Source: an uncultured Anaerolineaceae bacterium (GTDB taxonomy: Bacteria > Chloroflexota > Anaerolineae > Anaerolineales > Anaerolineaceae). From it: DNA of 7,066 nucleotides. Position numbers and translations under genes: made by a program. Within the stretch, counting starts at the first letter, position 1. Each line of letters begins with the position of its first letter. Location of the stretch: positions 1 through 7,066 of the forward strand of contig CALESS010000180.1 of NCBI GenBank assembly GCA_937907495.1, written 5' to 3'. Below, in pieces: positions 1-5,633 of the stretch. Below the pieces are notes generated by a model, which saw only the letters and a list, made by a program, of their open reading frames with translations, made no database searches and was not told the origin of the DNA.

Positions 1-1317
1 CGAAGAGCCGTTGGAGGCGAGCACTTCGGAAACGAGACGCAGGGTGTAGGGGAAATCGCCTTCATCCGGCAGTACCGGAACGAGTGCCCGTTCTGCCAGG
101 GCGCCGTGACCGATTTCCCGGCGGGATTGGCCGCGCAGCATTCGCACTTCGCCAACCGAGTAGGGCGGGAAGTTGTAGTGGTGCATGTAGCGTTTCGAAT
201 CCGCGGGGGAGAGGTTGTCCAATTCCTGGGCTTCCTTGGGGGTGCCAAGGGTAGCCATGGTGAGCACCTGGGTTTCGCCGCGGGTGAAGAGGCCGGAGCC
301 ATGCGCCCGCGGGCTGACGCCAACTTCGCACCAGATGGGGCGGATTTCGGTCAGGTTGCGGCCATCCGGGCGCAAATGGCGCACCAGGATGCGGTCGCGG
401 ATGACGCGCATGTAAACGTCTTCAAAAGCCCGTTTGACAGCTTCCGCCAGGGTGGGGTCATCGGCACTGAATTCAGCCACGGTGGCAGCATTCAGCTCGT
501 CAATCTGGCCGTACATTTCGGCTTTGGTATGCGGGCGGTCCATGATGGCTTCAATTTCAGCCGCTTTGGAGGTGTAGATTTTTTCCACCAGGCTGGCATC
601 CAGCGGGAAAGTGGGCACTTCGCGCTTTGGTTTGCCGATTTCGGCGGCCATCTGGATTTGGGTTTCGACCAGGGTCTGAATGTGTTCATGACCGAAGAGC
701 AGGGCGTTGACCATCACATCTTCGGGCACTTCATTGGCGCCGCATTCGACCATCAGGATGGCGTCTTTGGAGCCAGCCATCCGCAGGTCGAGATCGGAGG
801 TTTCCATCTGGGCGTAAGTGGGGTTGATGATGAACTCGCCATCAATCCGACCGACGCGCACCGCACCCACCGGGCCATCCCAGGGGATATCGGAGATCAT
901 CACGGCTGCGGAGGCAGCATTAATCGCCAGGATATCCAGCGGGTTTTCCAGGTCAGCAGAGAGCGAGAACATGATGACCTGCACCTCGTTGCGAATGTCT
1001 TTGTTAAAGAGCGGACGCAGGGGGCGGTCTGTCAGGCGGGCGGTGAGGATGGAAGATTCGGAGGGGCGGCCTTCCCGACGGAAGAACGAACCGGGAATAC
1101 GTCCACCGGCATACATACGCTCTTCATATTCAACGGTGAGGGGGAAGAAATCTTGCCCTTCACGCGGTTTGCTGCCCATGGTGGCAGCCGCAAAGACGAT
1201 CGAATCGCCCAGGCGAACGGTAACGGAACCGCCGGCCTGTCCGGCGAGCTTTCCAGTCTCAAAAATGACTGAATTGCCGCCAACAGATGCGGTATATTGC
1301 TTGGTTTGAGGAACCAT
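1..1317 (-). CDS. pnp: Polynucleotide phosphorylase (PNPase), N-terminal 439 residues, cut by window edge
   Basis: PNPase is a cytoplasmic trimeric 3'-to-5' exoribonuclease that uses phosphate to degrade RNA and release nucleoside diphosphates, and it can also add 3' tails. The visible part holds the first RNase PH-like domain (about residues 1-145, with REGRPSE at 81-87 and DRPLRPLF at 97-104), the helical linker, and the start of the second RNase PH-like domain (LRPDGR at 315-320, FTRGETQ at 344-350, [12 protein letters not shown] at 379-390, [12 protein letters not shown] at 399-410). The frame runs off the left edge at the SNGSS phosphate-binding segment, so the catalytic aspartates and the KH and S1 RNA-binding domains lie outside. 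The ATG at 1317 is preceded by AGGA (1328-1325) at 7 nt spacing, and the protein begins [14 protein letters not shown], as expected for the family. It follows rpsO after 161 nt with no convincing promoter of its own, so it is probably co-transcribed with rpsO. Confidence 0.97.
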   Translation of the reverse strand, partial: MVPQTKQYTASVGGNSVIFETGKLAGQAGGSVTVRLGDSIVFAAATMGSKPREGQDFFPLTVEYEERMYAGGRIPGSFFRREGRPSESSILTARLTDRPLRPLFNKDIRNEVQVIMFSLSADLENPLDILAINAASAAVMISDIPWDGPVGAVRVGRIDGEFIINPTYAQMETSDLDLRMAGSKDAILMVECGANEVPEDVMVNALLFGHEHIQTLVETQIQMAAEIGKPKREVPTFPLDASLVEKIYTSKAAEIEAIMDRPHTKAEMYGQIDELNAATVAEFSADDPTLAEAVKRAFEDVYMRVIRDRILVRHLRPDGRNLTEIRPIWCEVGVSPRAHGSGLFTRGETQVLTMATLGTPKEAQELDNLSPADSKRYMHHYNFPPYSVGEVRMLRGQSRREIGHGALAERALVPVLPDEGDFPYTLRLVSEVLASNGSS

Positions 1318-1369
1318 TTTTAAATCCTATTCTTTTGTATTTCCCACCTGTTAGGGACTGAAAGTCGGG

Positions 1370-1384
1370 GAGGACGGGGTCCTC
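1370..1384 (-). promoter_or_regulatory. Small GC-rich hairpin in the pnp leader
   Basis: GAGGAC and GTCCTC form a perfect 6-bp stem with a 3-nt loop, 52 nt upstream of the pnp start codon. Read on the minus strand, no U-run follows, so it is not a terminator. A 4-bp GACT/AGTC stem (1356-1366) lies next to it on the pnp side, so this part of the pnp leader can fold. Any role in PNPase autoregulation or ribosome access is inference. Confidence 0.4.
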
Positions 1385-1416
1385 AACAAATTTCAATTCC
1401 CAACCGGCGGGTGAAT

Positions 1417-1470
1417 GGCCGGATAAAGCGAGTAGATGGGAAGCGCTACCCCATCTACTCGTATCAGGCC
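1417..1470 (-). promoter_or_regulatory. Long imperfect stem-loop between rpsO and pnp (RNase III / autoregulation-type element)
   Basis: Read on the minus strand, the element begins 8 nt after the rpsO stop. From the base, GGCC pairs with GGCC (1470-1467 with 1420-1417). A single T/C mismatch follows, then GATA with TATC (1465-1462 with 1425-1422), a 3-nt CTT bulge, and a perfect 12-bp stem, CGAGTAGATGGG with CCCATCTACTCG (1461-1450 with 1440-1429), closed by a 9-nt loop containing AGCGCT. That is 20 pairs in 54 nt. No U-run follows (next bases ATTCACCC), so it is a poor intrinsic terminator. In E. coli the rpsO-pnp spacer carries an RNase III-cut stem used by PNPase to control its own mRNA; the position and size here suggest the same kind of role. 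It could also protect the 3' end of rpsO mRNA. The stem is seen; the function is inferred. Confidence 0.72.
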
Positions 1471-1478
1471 TCCGCGAA

Positions 1479-1751
1479 TTACTTCTGGCGCAACTTCAGC
1501 CGCTCGTTGATTGTCACGTAGCGAGCGTGATCTTTGCGGCGCAGATAAGCCAGCAGCCGGCGACGGTGACCAACCAGCTTGAGCAGCCCGCGCCGTGAGC
1601 TTTCATCGTGCTTGTTGGCGCGCAAGTGCTCGGTGAGTTGGTTGATGCGCTTGGTCATCAGTGCAATTTGCACTTCCGGCGAACCGGTGTCAACATCGTG
1701 AGTGCGAAAATCTGCAATCACCTGGGACTTTACTTCTTTATTCAGTGGCAT
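1479..1751 (-). CDS. rpsO: 30S ribosomal protein S15
   Basis: S15 is a primary binder of the 16S rRNA central domain and helps nucleate assembly of the small-subunit platform. The 90-residue product has the family signature throughout: TGSPEVQIA at 22-30, INQLTEHL at 36-43, [20 protein letters not shown] at 51-70. The rRNA-contacting His42, Asp49 and Ser52 (numbered with Met) are present. I chose the ATG at 1751 because it gives MPLNKE and the usual length of about 89-90. An in-frame ATG at 1769 would add six residues (MEKAEV) but has no good ribosome-binding site, whereas GGAG at 1767-1764 lies 12 nt before the chosen ATG, a somewhat long spacing. A strong promoter lies about 78-90 nt upstream, and pnp follows in the conserved rpsO-pnp order. 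S15 represses its own translation through leader structure in several bacteria; whether it does so here is unknown. Confidence 0.97.
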   Translation of the reverse strand: MPLNKEVKSQVIADFRTHDVDTGSPEVQIALMTKRINQLTEHLRANKHDESSRRGLLKLVGHRRRLLAYLRRKDHARYVTINERLKLRQK

Positions 1752-1828
1752 GACTTCTGCTTTCTCCATCCGAGTAGATTGATGCAGGTCTCCATGCCCG
1801 CAGCGTGAACCGCAGACAGGACCAGTCA
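1752..1828 (-). promoter_or_regulatory. rpsO 5' leader (about 77 nt)
   Basis: This is the stretch between the expected transcription start (about 7 nt past the TATAAT box) and the rpsO ATG. It contains ATCTACTCG (1779-1771), an exact 9-nt complement of the 5' arm of the rpsO-pnp stem and therefore identical to part of its 3' arm. TGACT (1828-1824) at the leader's start can pair with AGTCA (1755-1751), which includes the first base of the start codon, so a folded state that hides the start is possible. S15 autoregulatory leaders are known in several bacteria, but I cannot match this one to a known class by eye. The exact start site is estimated. Confidence 0.4.
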
Positions 1829-1835
1829 GGTTTGA

Positions 1836-1864
1836 ATTATAACAGATTTTGGGGGCAGATGGAA
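1836..1864 (-). promoter_or_regulatory. Extended -10 promoter for rpsO(-pnp)
   Basis: On the minus strand, TGTTATAAT (1844-1836) is a perfect extended -10 element (TG, one base, TATAAT). At 17-nt spacing the -35 position reads TTCCAT (1864-1859), a poor match, which is typical of extended -10 promoters. It lies directly downstream of the cyclase stop codon (1870-1868) and points at rpsO, so rpsO-pnp has its own start even if upstream transcripts read through. Confidence 0.72.
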
Positions 1865-1867
1865 GGC

Positions 1868-4657
1868 TTACGTCAGGTGGTTGTTCGAATCTTCCGGGTA
1901 GGACAGGGAACGGCTGGGCAGATTAGCCAGGGCAACCTGGTCGCGCGTTTTCTTGGCATCTTCCAACGCCAGGGTGACTGCCCGGATGAGCATGTTGGGG
2001 GTCTCTCCATGGGTGGGCCAGCAGGCGACCCCCGCGGAGATGCTGATGGGCTTGGAAGAGGACTTCCCATTGGTGGAGTATGTGCTATGGAGCATGACCC
2101 GCAATTTTTCTGCCCTTTGGTAGGCAGCTTCCATTTGGGTGTTGGGCAGCAGGAGGATGAACTCATCCCCGCCAAAACGTCCCAGGATGTCTTCCTTCTC
2201 CAACACGGATTGGACGATGGCTGCCAGGTTGATGAGGAGTTGATCCGCCTGGAAATGACCGATGGCTGCGTTAACCTCGCGGAAGTGATCAATGTCCAGC
2301 AGGATCAAACTGAGCGGCTGAATGGTGGTACACGCTCTGGCAAACTCCACCTCCAGCGTTTCTTCCAGGAAGGAACGGCTGAGGACACCGGTCAGCGGGT
2401 CAAACCGGGTGCGGTCCGTGAGGGATTGGCGCAGCTCCAGGTTGGTTAGGCCGAGGCCGATTTGTTCTGCCGTGGCGGTTGCCAGTTGGAGCTGGTCTTC
2501 TTGTAAAATATCCGCTTGATCTGCCTGGATATGAAGTAAAGCTACGCTGCGGCTGTGATTGGTAATTGGTATGCACAGGTAACTGGCGGGCAGCGGGGTT
2601 TCAAAATGGTCGCAATTGGAGCCGATGTTGGGATCCCGTTTCAGGTTGGGATGCCCACGGCGAATGCCCCAGCATTCGTTAAAGCGAAAGCGGCGGGAAA
2701 TGGAGGAGGGCTGCCCCCATTTTTGCCGCACCTCGAGGTCATTGGTTTTCCCCACTGCAGTCGCAATATAACCGGAGCTGGCGGGGAAGAGCCTGGCAGC
2801 AAATTGGGCGATGACATTGCAGGCTTCGTCCATCTGGGAGCAAACCTGCAACATGTTGCCCATTTCAGAAAGGGTGGCAAGCTCCTCTGCCCGCCTCGCC
2901 AGTTCTGTAACCTGGGCGGACATTTTGCTCTGAACTTGCAGAAGCTCCCCTTCGGTTTGTTTGCGCTGGTTGATGTCGCGCGTCACCGAGACGTAGCGAT
3001 TCATTTCACCGGAACCATTGCGGATGATTTGCATGGTCGTTTCCACCCAGATGCTACCACCTTCCCTGGGGTGGATATGGTATTCATATATTTCAGAATT
3101 CAATCCTAATTTCAGCATGCGGGCGAAGAGGGATTTCATCTTTGCCCATTCCTCTGCGACCATAAATTCCTTCGGTTGGCGGCCAATCAGTTCGGCAGGC
3201 TGGTACCCGGTGAGACGGGCACAGGACGGACTGATATAGAGGATGCGGTTGGTGTGGATCTCGTGAAGGGCGATCACATCCTTGGAATTTTCTGCCAGCA
3301 ATCGAAATCGCTCTTCACTTTCCCGGAGCTGATCTTCTGTCTTAAGCCTGGCCCACACATTGGCAAATGCATCTTGTACCAGGTGGAAAGCACTGAGATC
3401 CATTTCCTGCCAATTATCATCGGGGGAAGTGGAGCTGGCGCCTATAAAGCCCACAAATTGGTTGCAAGCGTGGATGGGAATGGCGAACATGGAATATAAT
3501 CCCTGGTTCAACCAGCGGTCCCGTTCCCGGCTGGCCTCTTCGGGCAGGTCAGAGATGCGGTCAATCAGGAAGTGGTTACCCGCTCTCAATTGATCCATGG
3601 ACCAGGAGAAATTGGCAAGCGGCAGGCCCTTGAAGCGGTGGCGGATTTGTTCCGGTTCCGTGGCATGCCACTCATAAGTTTCGAGCAGTTCGCTTGCATC
3701 CTCATTGACCAGGAAGAAAAATGTGCGGTCAGAGTGGATAAATATCCCGAGTGCTGAAAGCACCTGGTAAATTGCATCATCAATCTGTTCCCGCGGGGCA
3801 TTGATAAATCGAGTGATGATGCTGAGAATAAATTCCTCCAGCCGTAAGCGTTCTTGCAGCTCTTCCTGGGCGATCTTCAGCTTGGAGATATCTATGGTGG
3901 AGCCGATGATTTCAGAGAATTGGCCCGCCTCAGAGTAAACCGCCCGCCATTCATCGTGCAGCCAGATATATTGCCCGTTCCGATGGCGGAAGCGATAATC
4001 AAACCCGATGGTTGGAGAGGTAAAAATTTGGGCGGAAACCTCTTCGACTTTTTTCAAATCATCGGGGTGGATGTGATCGTACCAAAAGTTCTGATTGCTC
4101 AAGAAGGAGGCGACAGAATAACCCGTCAAAGATTCCAGGTTATTGGAGACGCTGAGGTAGGGGAATTTCTCCCGCGGAGCGCAGGTGAAAATGACGGAAG
4201 GACTGAGGGATACCAGGCGGTTAAATTGGTCGTGGGCTGACTGCTGCGGCAGCGGCGCGGCATCCGCCCCGGTGGGCGGAATGGGGAAGGAGGTGTGCTG
4301 CAAGTTTTCTTCTCCCACTCCCGCTTTTGCGTCCAATTCGGAAAGGACGAAAATATCGGCTGCGCCCATTTTTTGCGCCAGGCTGGTGATGCTCTCTGAT
4401 GGGCGTTCTGAAATGATGATGACCGGAATTTTCGGTTTACGGTCATGCACCCAGGCAATGATCGCCAGGGGCGGCAAATTCAGGGCCTGAATGGGGGTTA
4501 AAACCGCATCTATGGATTGGGTGGAAAGAATCTCTTCGATTTCCGGGATGGTATTGGCGAAGAACCAATGACTGCTGGCAGCTTGAAAAGCGGCGCGAAC
4601 AGGCGGATGCCAGTCGGTCGGAAGGTCAATGCATAGCAACGTAAAAGACGCTTTCAT
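1868..4657 (-). CDS. Cytoplasmic multi-sensor diguanylate cyclase (receiver-like, PAS, GAF, PAS, GAF, GGDEF)
   Basis: The 929-residue protein should convert two GTP to cyclic di-GMP. Domains, approximately: degenerate receiver-like fold 2-115; PAS with PAC tail 145-265; GAF 275-440; second PAS 447-567; short coiled coil 565-600; second GAF 597-740; GGDEF cyclase 750-910. The active-site motif GGDEF is at 829-833, with the metal-binding LDID (Asp788, Asp790) and the guanine-contacting Asn796 and Asp805 in place, so catalysis looks intact. The usual RxxD inhibitory site reads EKED (820-823) and lacks its arginine. The receiver-like region reads DAVLTPI where the phospho-aspartate strand should be, so phosphorylation is unlikely. 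The second GAF has cysteines and a histidine in [12 protein letters not shown] and YLCIP. No signal peptide, membrane segment or EAL domain is visible. The ATG at 4657 is preferred: it has GGA 7 nt upstream and lies about 24 nt from the predicted transcript start. An in-frame TTG at 4669 would add four residues. The input signal is unknown. Confidence 0.93.
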   Translation of the reverse strand: MKASFTLLCIDLPTDWHPPVRAAFQAASSHWFFANTIPEIEEILSTQSIDAVLTPIQALNLPPLAIIAWVHDRKPKIPVIIISERPSESITSLAQKMGAADIFVLSELDAKAGVGEENLQHTSFPIPPTGADAAPLPQQSAHDQFNRLVSLSPSVIFTCAPREKFPYLSVSNNLESLTGYSVASFLSNQNFWYDHIHPDDLKKVEEVSAQIFTSPTIGFDYRFRHRNGQYIWLHDEWRAVYSEAGQFSEIIGSTIDISKLKIAQEELQERLRLEEFILSIITRFINAPREQIDDAIYQVLSALGIFIHSDRTFFFLVNEDASELLETYEWHATEPEQIRHRFKGLPLANFSWSMDQLRAGNHFLIDRISDLPEEASRERDRWLNQGLYSMFAIPIHACNQFVGFIGASSTSPDDNWQEMDLSAFHLVQDAFANVWARLKTEDQLRESEERFRLLAENSKDVIALHEIHTNRILYISPSCARLTGYQPAELIGRQPKEFMVAEEWAKMKSLFARMLKLGLNSEIYEYHIHPREGGSIWVETTMQIIRNGSGEMNRYVSVTRDINQRKQTEGELLQVQSKMSAQVTELARRAEELATLSEMGNMLQVCSQMDEACNVIAQFAARLFPASSGYIATAVGKTNDLEVRQKWGQPSSISRRFRFNECWGIRRGHPNLKRDPNIGSNCDHFETPLPASYLCIPITNHSRSVALLHIQADQADILQEDQLQLATATAEQIGLGLTNLELRQSLTDRTRFDPLTGVLSRSFLEETLEVEFARACTTIQPLSLILLDIDHFREVNAAIGHFQADQLLINLAAIVQSVLEKEDILGRFGGDEFILLLPNTQMEAAYQRAEKLRVMLHSTYSTNGKSSSKPISISAGVACWPTHGETPNMLIRAVTLALEDAKKTRDQVALANLPSRSLSYPEDSNNHLT

Positions 4658-4687
4658 TAGGCCGTCCAATCCAGGAAGTGTACTTAT

Positions 4688-4716
4688 ATGCTAATTAGTT
4701 CCACAGCACTTGTCAA
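4688..4716 (-). promoter_or_regulatory. Sigma-70-type promoter for the diguanylate cyclase gene
   Basis: On the minus strand, a consensus -35 box TTGACA (4716-4711) is followed after exactly 17 nt by TAGCAT (4693-4688), which matches four of six -10 positions. Transcription would begin near 4681, leaving about 24 nt of leader before the ATG at 4657. A nearby TATAAG (4688-4683) is 22 nt from the -35 box, too far to pair with it. The site lies in the 112-nt gap after the helical-repeat gene, so the cyclase can be expressed separately from proS. Confidence 0.6.
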
Positions 4717-4769
4717 CCTACGCTTTGGTAATGTGAGTGAACAAGGTTAAATTGTGCCCGGCAAATGAA

Positions 4770-5582
4770 TTACTTCGGCGGCTCGCTATCCCGCAGAAGA
4801 GGTGTGAGAGATGCCCGGGCCGAGTCCGGCAGCGAAGGCAGGGATCGCCGGAGCAAACGCAAAGTTTTCGGCGAGGGTGAGCCGCTGATGGCCTGGCGAA
4901 AGAAAAAAGTGGCCTCTCCCGGCGACCGTATAGCCAGATGATGCAAAATGGATGCCAGGTCAGGCACCACCGGGTCCGGTGGGGACTGGATTAAAGGACG
5001 AATCAGCCGGAAGATGAAGGGCAGGTTCTCGAATCTTTCATCTTGAATCAGCGACAGGAGCGCCTGCAAAGCCAGCAAGCGCGAATTTGGATCATTTGAA
5101 TCCAGCCAGGTTTCCAGGGCGGCCAGCCAGGCGGGCAGAGAAGTGCTGCGGATTTGGCGGGTAGCCATTTCAATGAGTTCGGCAGCATGGCTGGAAGGTA
5201 AATCCAACCCTTTCCAGGAGGAGATCTGTTCGATCACTGCCGGGTGAAATGGGGGAGGCAGGCTGCCCATCATGGCTGCCGCAAGCTGGTGGGTCTCTGC
5301 GTAGCCGTGACGCCATAAGATTTCTGCCAGTTGGGAACCCGCCTCTGGAGAATTCAGCGTTTGATGGATCAAGGCCCGCTCCAGGGTGCGCAGAATGATG
5401 GCTGGAACCCGGTAGATGGGCAGGGTTGGGGTGGTGAGTACCTGGTCAGCGGCCTGGTAGAGGTGGTCGGCATGGTATTCCAGCAGGTCTGTAAGCTGGG
5501 CCAAAAACAGATCGGGCTGCTCCCACAGGGGCAGGAGCAACTCGATCTGTGCGGTTAATTTACTGAGCTGAACAGCAGGCAT
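4770..5582 (-). CDS. Unrecognised helical-repeat (HEAT-like) protein
   Basis: I do not recognise this 270-residue protein with confidence. It appears almost entirely alpha-helical, rich in Leu and Ala, with repeated helix pairs such as 83-105, 149-180 and 186-231, resembling a HEAT-type solenoid. WLDSNDPNSRLLALQALLSL (159-178), followed by a run of paired helices, faintly recalls AlkD-like DNA alkylation repair proteins, but I cannot place the DNA-binding and catalytic Trp, Asp and Arg residues of that family, so a scaffold or protein-binding role is equally possible. It has no signal peptide or membrane segment and should be cytoplasmic. The tail (232-270) is Ser/Pro/Arg-rich and probably disordered. 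The ATG at 5582 has AGGA (5595-5592) 9 nt upstream. It starts 51 nt after the proS stop with no promoter visible between, so the two genes probably share a transcript. Another possibility is a lineage-specific protein of unknown function. Confidence 0.85.
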   Translation of the reverse strand: MPAVQLSKLTAQIELLLPLWEQPDLFLAQLTDLLEYHADHLYQAADQVLTTPTLPIYRVPAIILRTLERALIHQTLNSPEAGSQLAEILWRHGYAETHQLAAAMMGSLPPPFHPAVIEQISSWKGLDLPSSHAAELIEMATRQIRSTSLPAWLAALETWLDSNDPNSRLLALQALLSLIQDERFENLPFIFRLIRPLIQSPPDPVVPDLASILHHLAIRSPGEATFFFRQAISGSPSPKTLRLLRRSLPSLPDSARASLTPLLRDSEPPK

Positions 5583-5597
5583 GGAAATCTTTCCTGA

Positions 5598-5611
5598 AGG
5601 GAAACTTCCCT
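5598..5611 (-). repeat. Short inverted repeat just upstream of the helical-repeat gene
   Basis: AGGGAA and TTCCCT are separated by 2 nt, a near-perfect 14-nt palindrome between the proS stop and the AGGA ribosome-binding site (5595-5592). As RNA it would realistically form a 4-5 bp stem with a small loop. It is too short and lacks a U-run, so it is not a terminator; a minor effect on ribosome access or an operator half-site role cannot be told apart from chance. Confidence 0.3.
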
Positions 5612-5633
5612 GGCGCGGGAGGGGGCTGTTCTG

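Noticed and set aside
106..1272. Long plus-strand open frame opposite pnp
   Set aside because: It is antisense to a strongly conserved coding region, its translation is Gly/His/Phe-rich with no family resemblance, and no ribosome-binding site or promoter supports it.
1318..1364. Separate promoter for pnp (TACAAA with TTCAGT at 17 nt)
   Set aside because: The -35 match is only three of six and the start would fall almost on the ribosome-binding site, so it is probably chance.
1404..1422. 5-bp CCGGC/GCCGG hairpin with a 9-nt loop
   Set aside because: It shares bases with the base of the longer stem-loop (1417-1470) and is much weaker, so it would be an alternative fold at best.
1417..1470. 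rpsO-pnp stem as an intrinsic terminator
   Set aside because: No U-run follows the stem in either direction; on the minus strand it is followed by ATTCACCC.
1767..1769. Upstream ATG as the rpsO start
   Set aside because: It lacks a Shine-Dalgarno sequence and makes S15 six residues longer than usual; the ATG at 1751 gives the standard N-terminus.
1805..2449. Plus-strand open frame opposite the GGDEF domain
   Set aside because: It is an antisense shadow of the conserved GGDEF coding sequence, with no recognisable domain.
4667..4669. In-frame TTG as start of the diguanylate cyclase
   Set aside because: It has no clear ribosome-binding site and lies about 12 nt from the predicted transcription start; the ATG four codons later fits better.
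4714..4748. AACCT/AGGTT inverted repeat around the cyclase promoter's upstream side
   Set aside because: Only five bases per arm with about 25 nt between them; too weak to call an operator or terminator.
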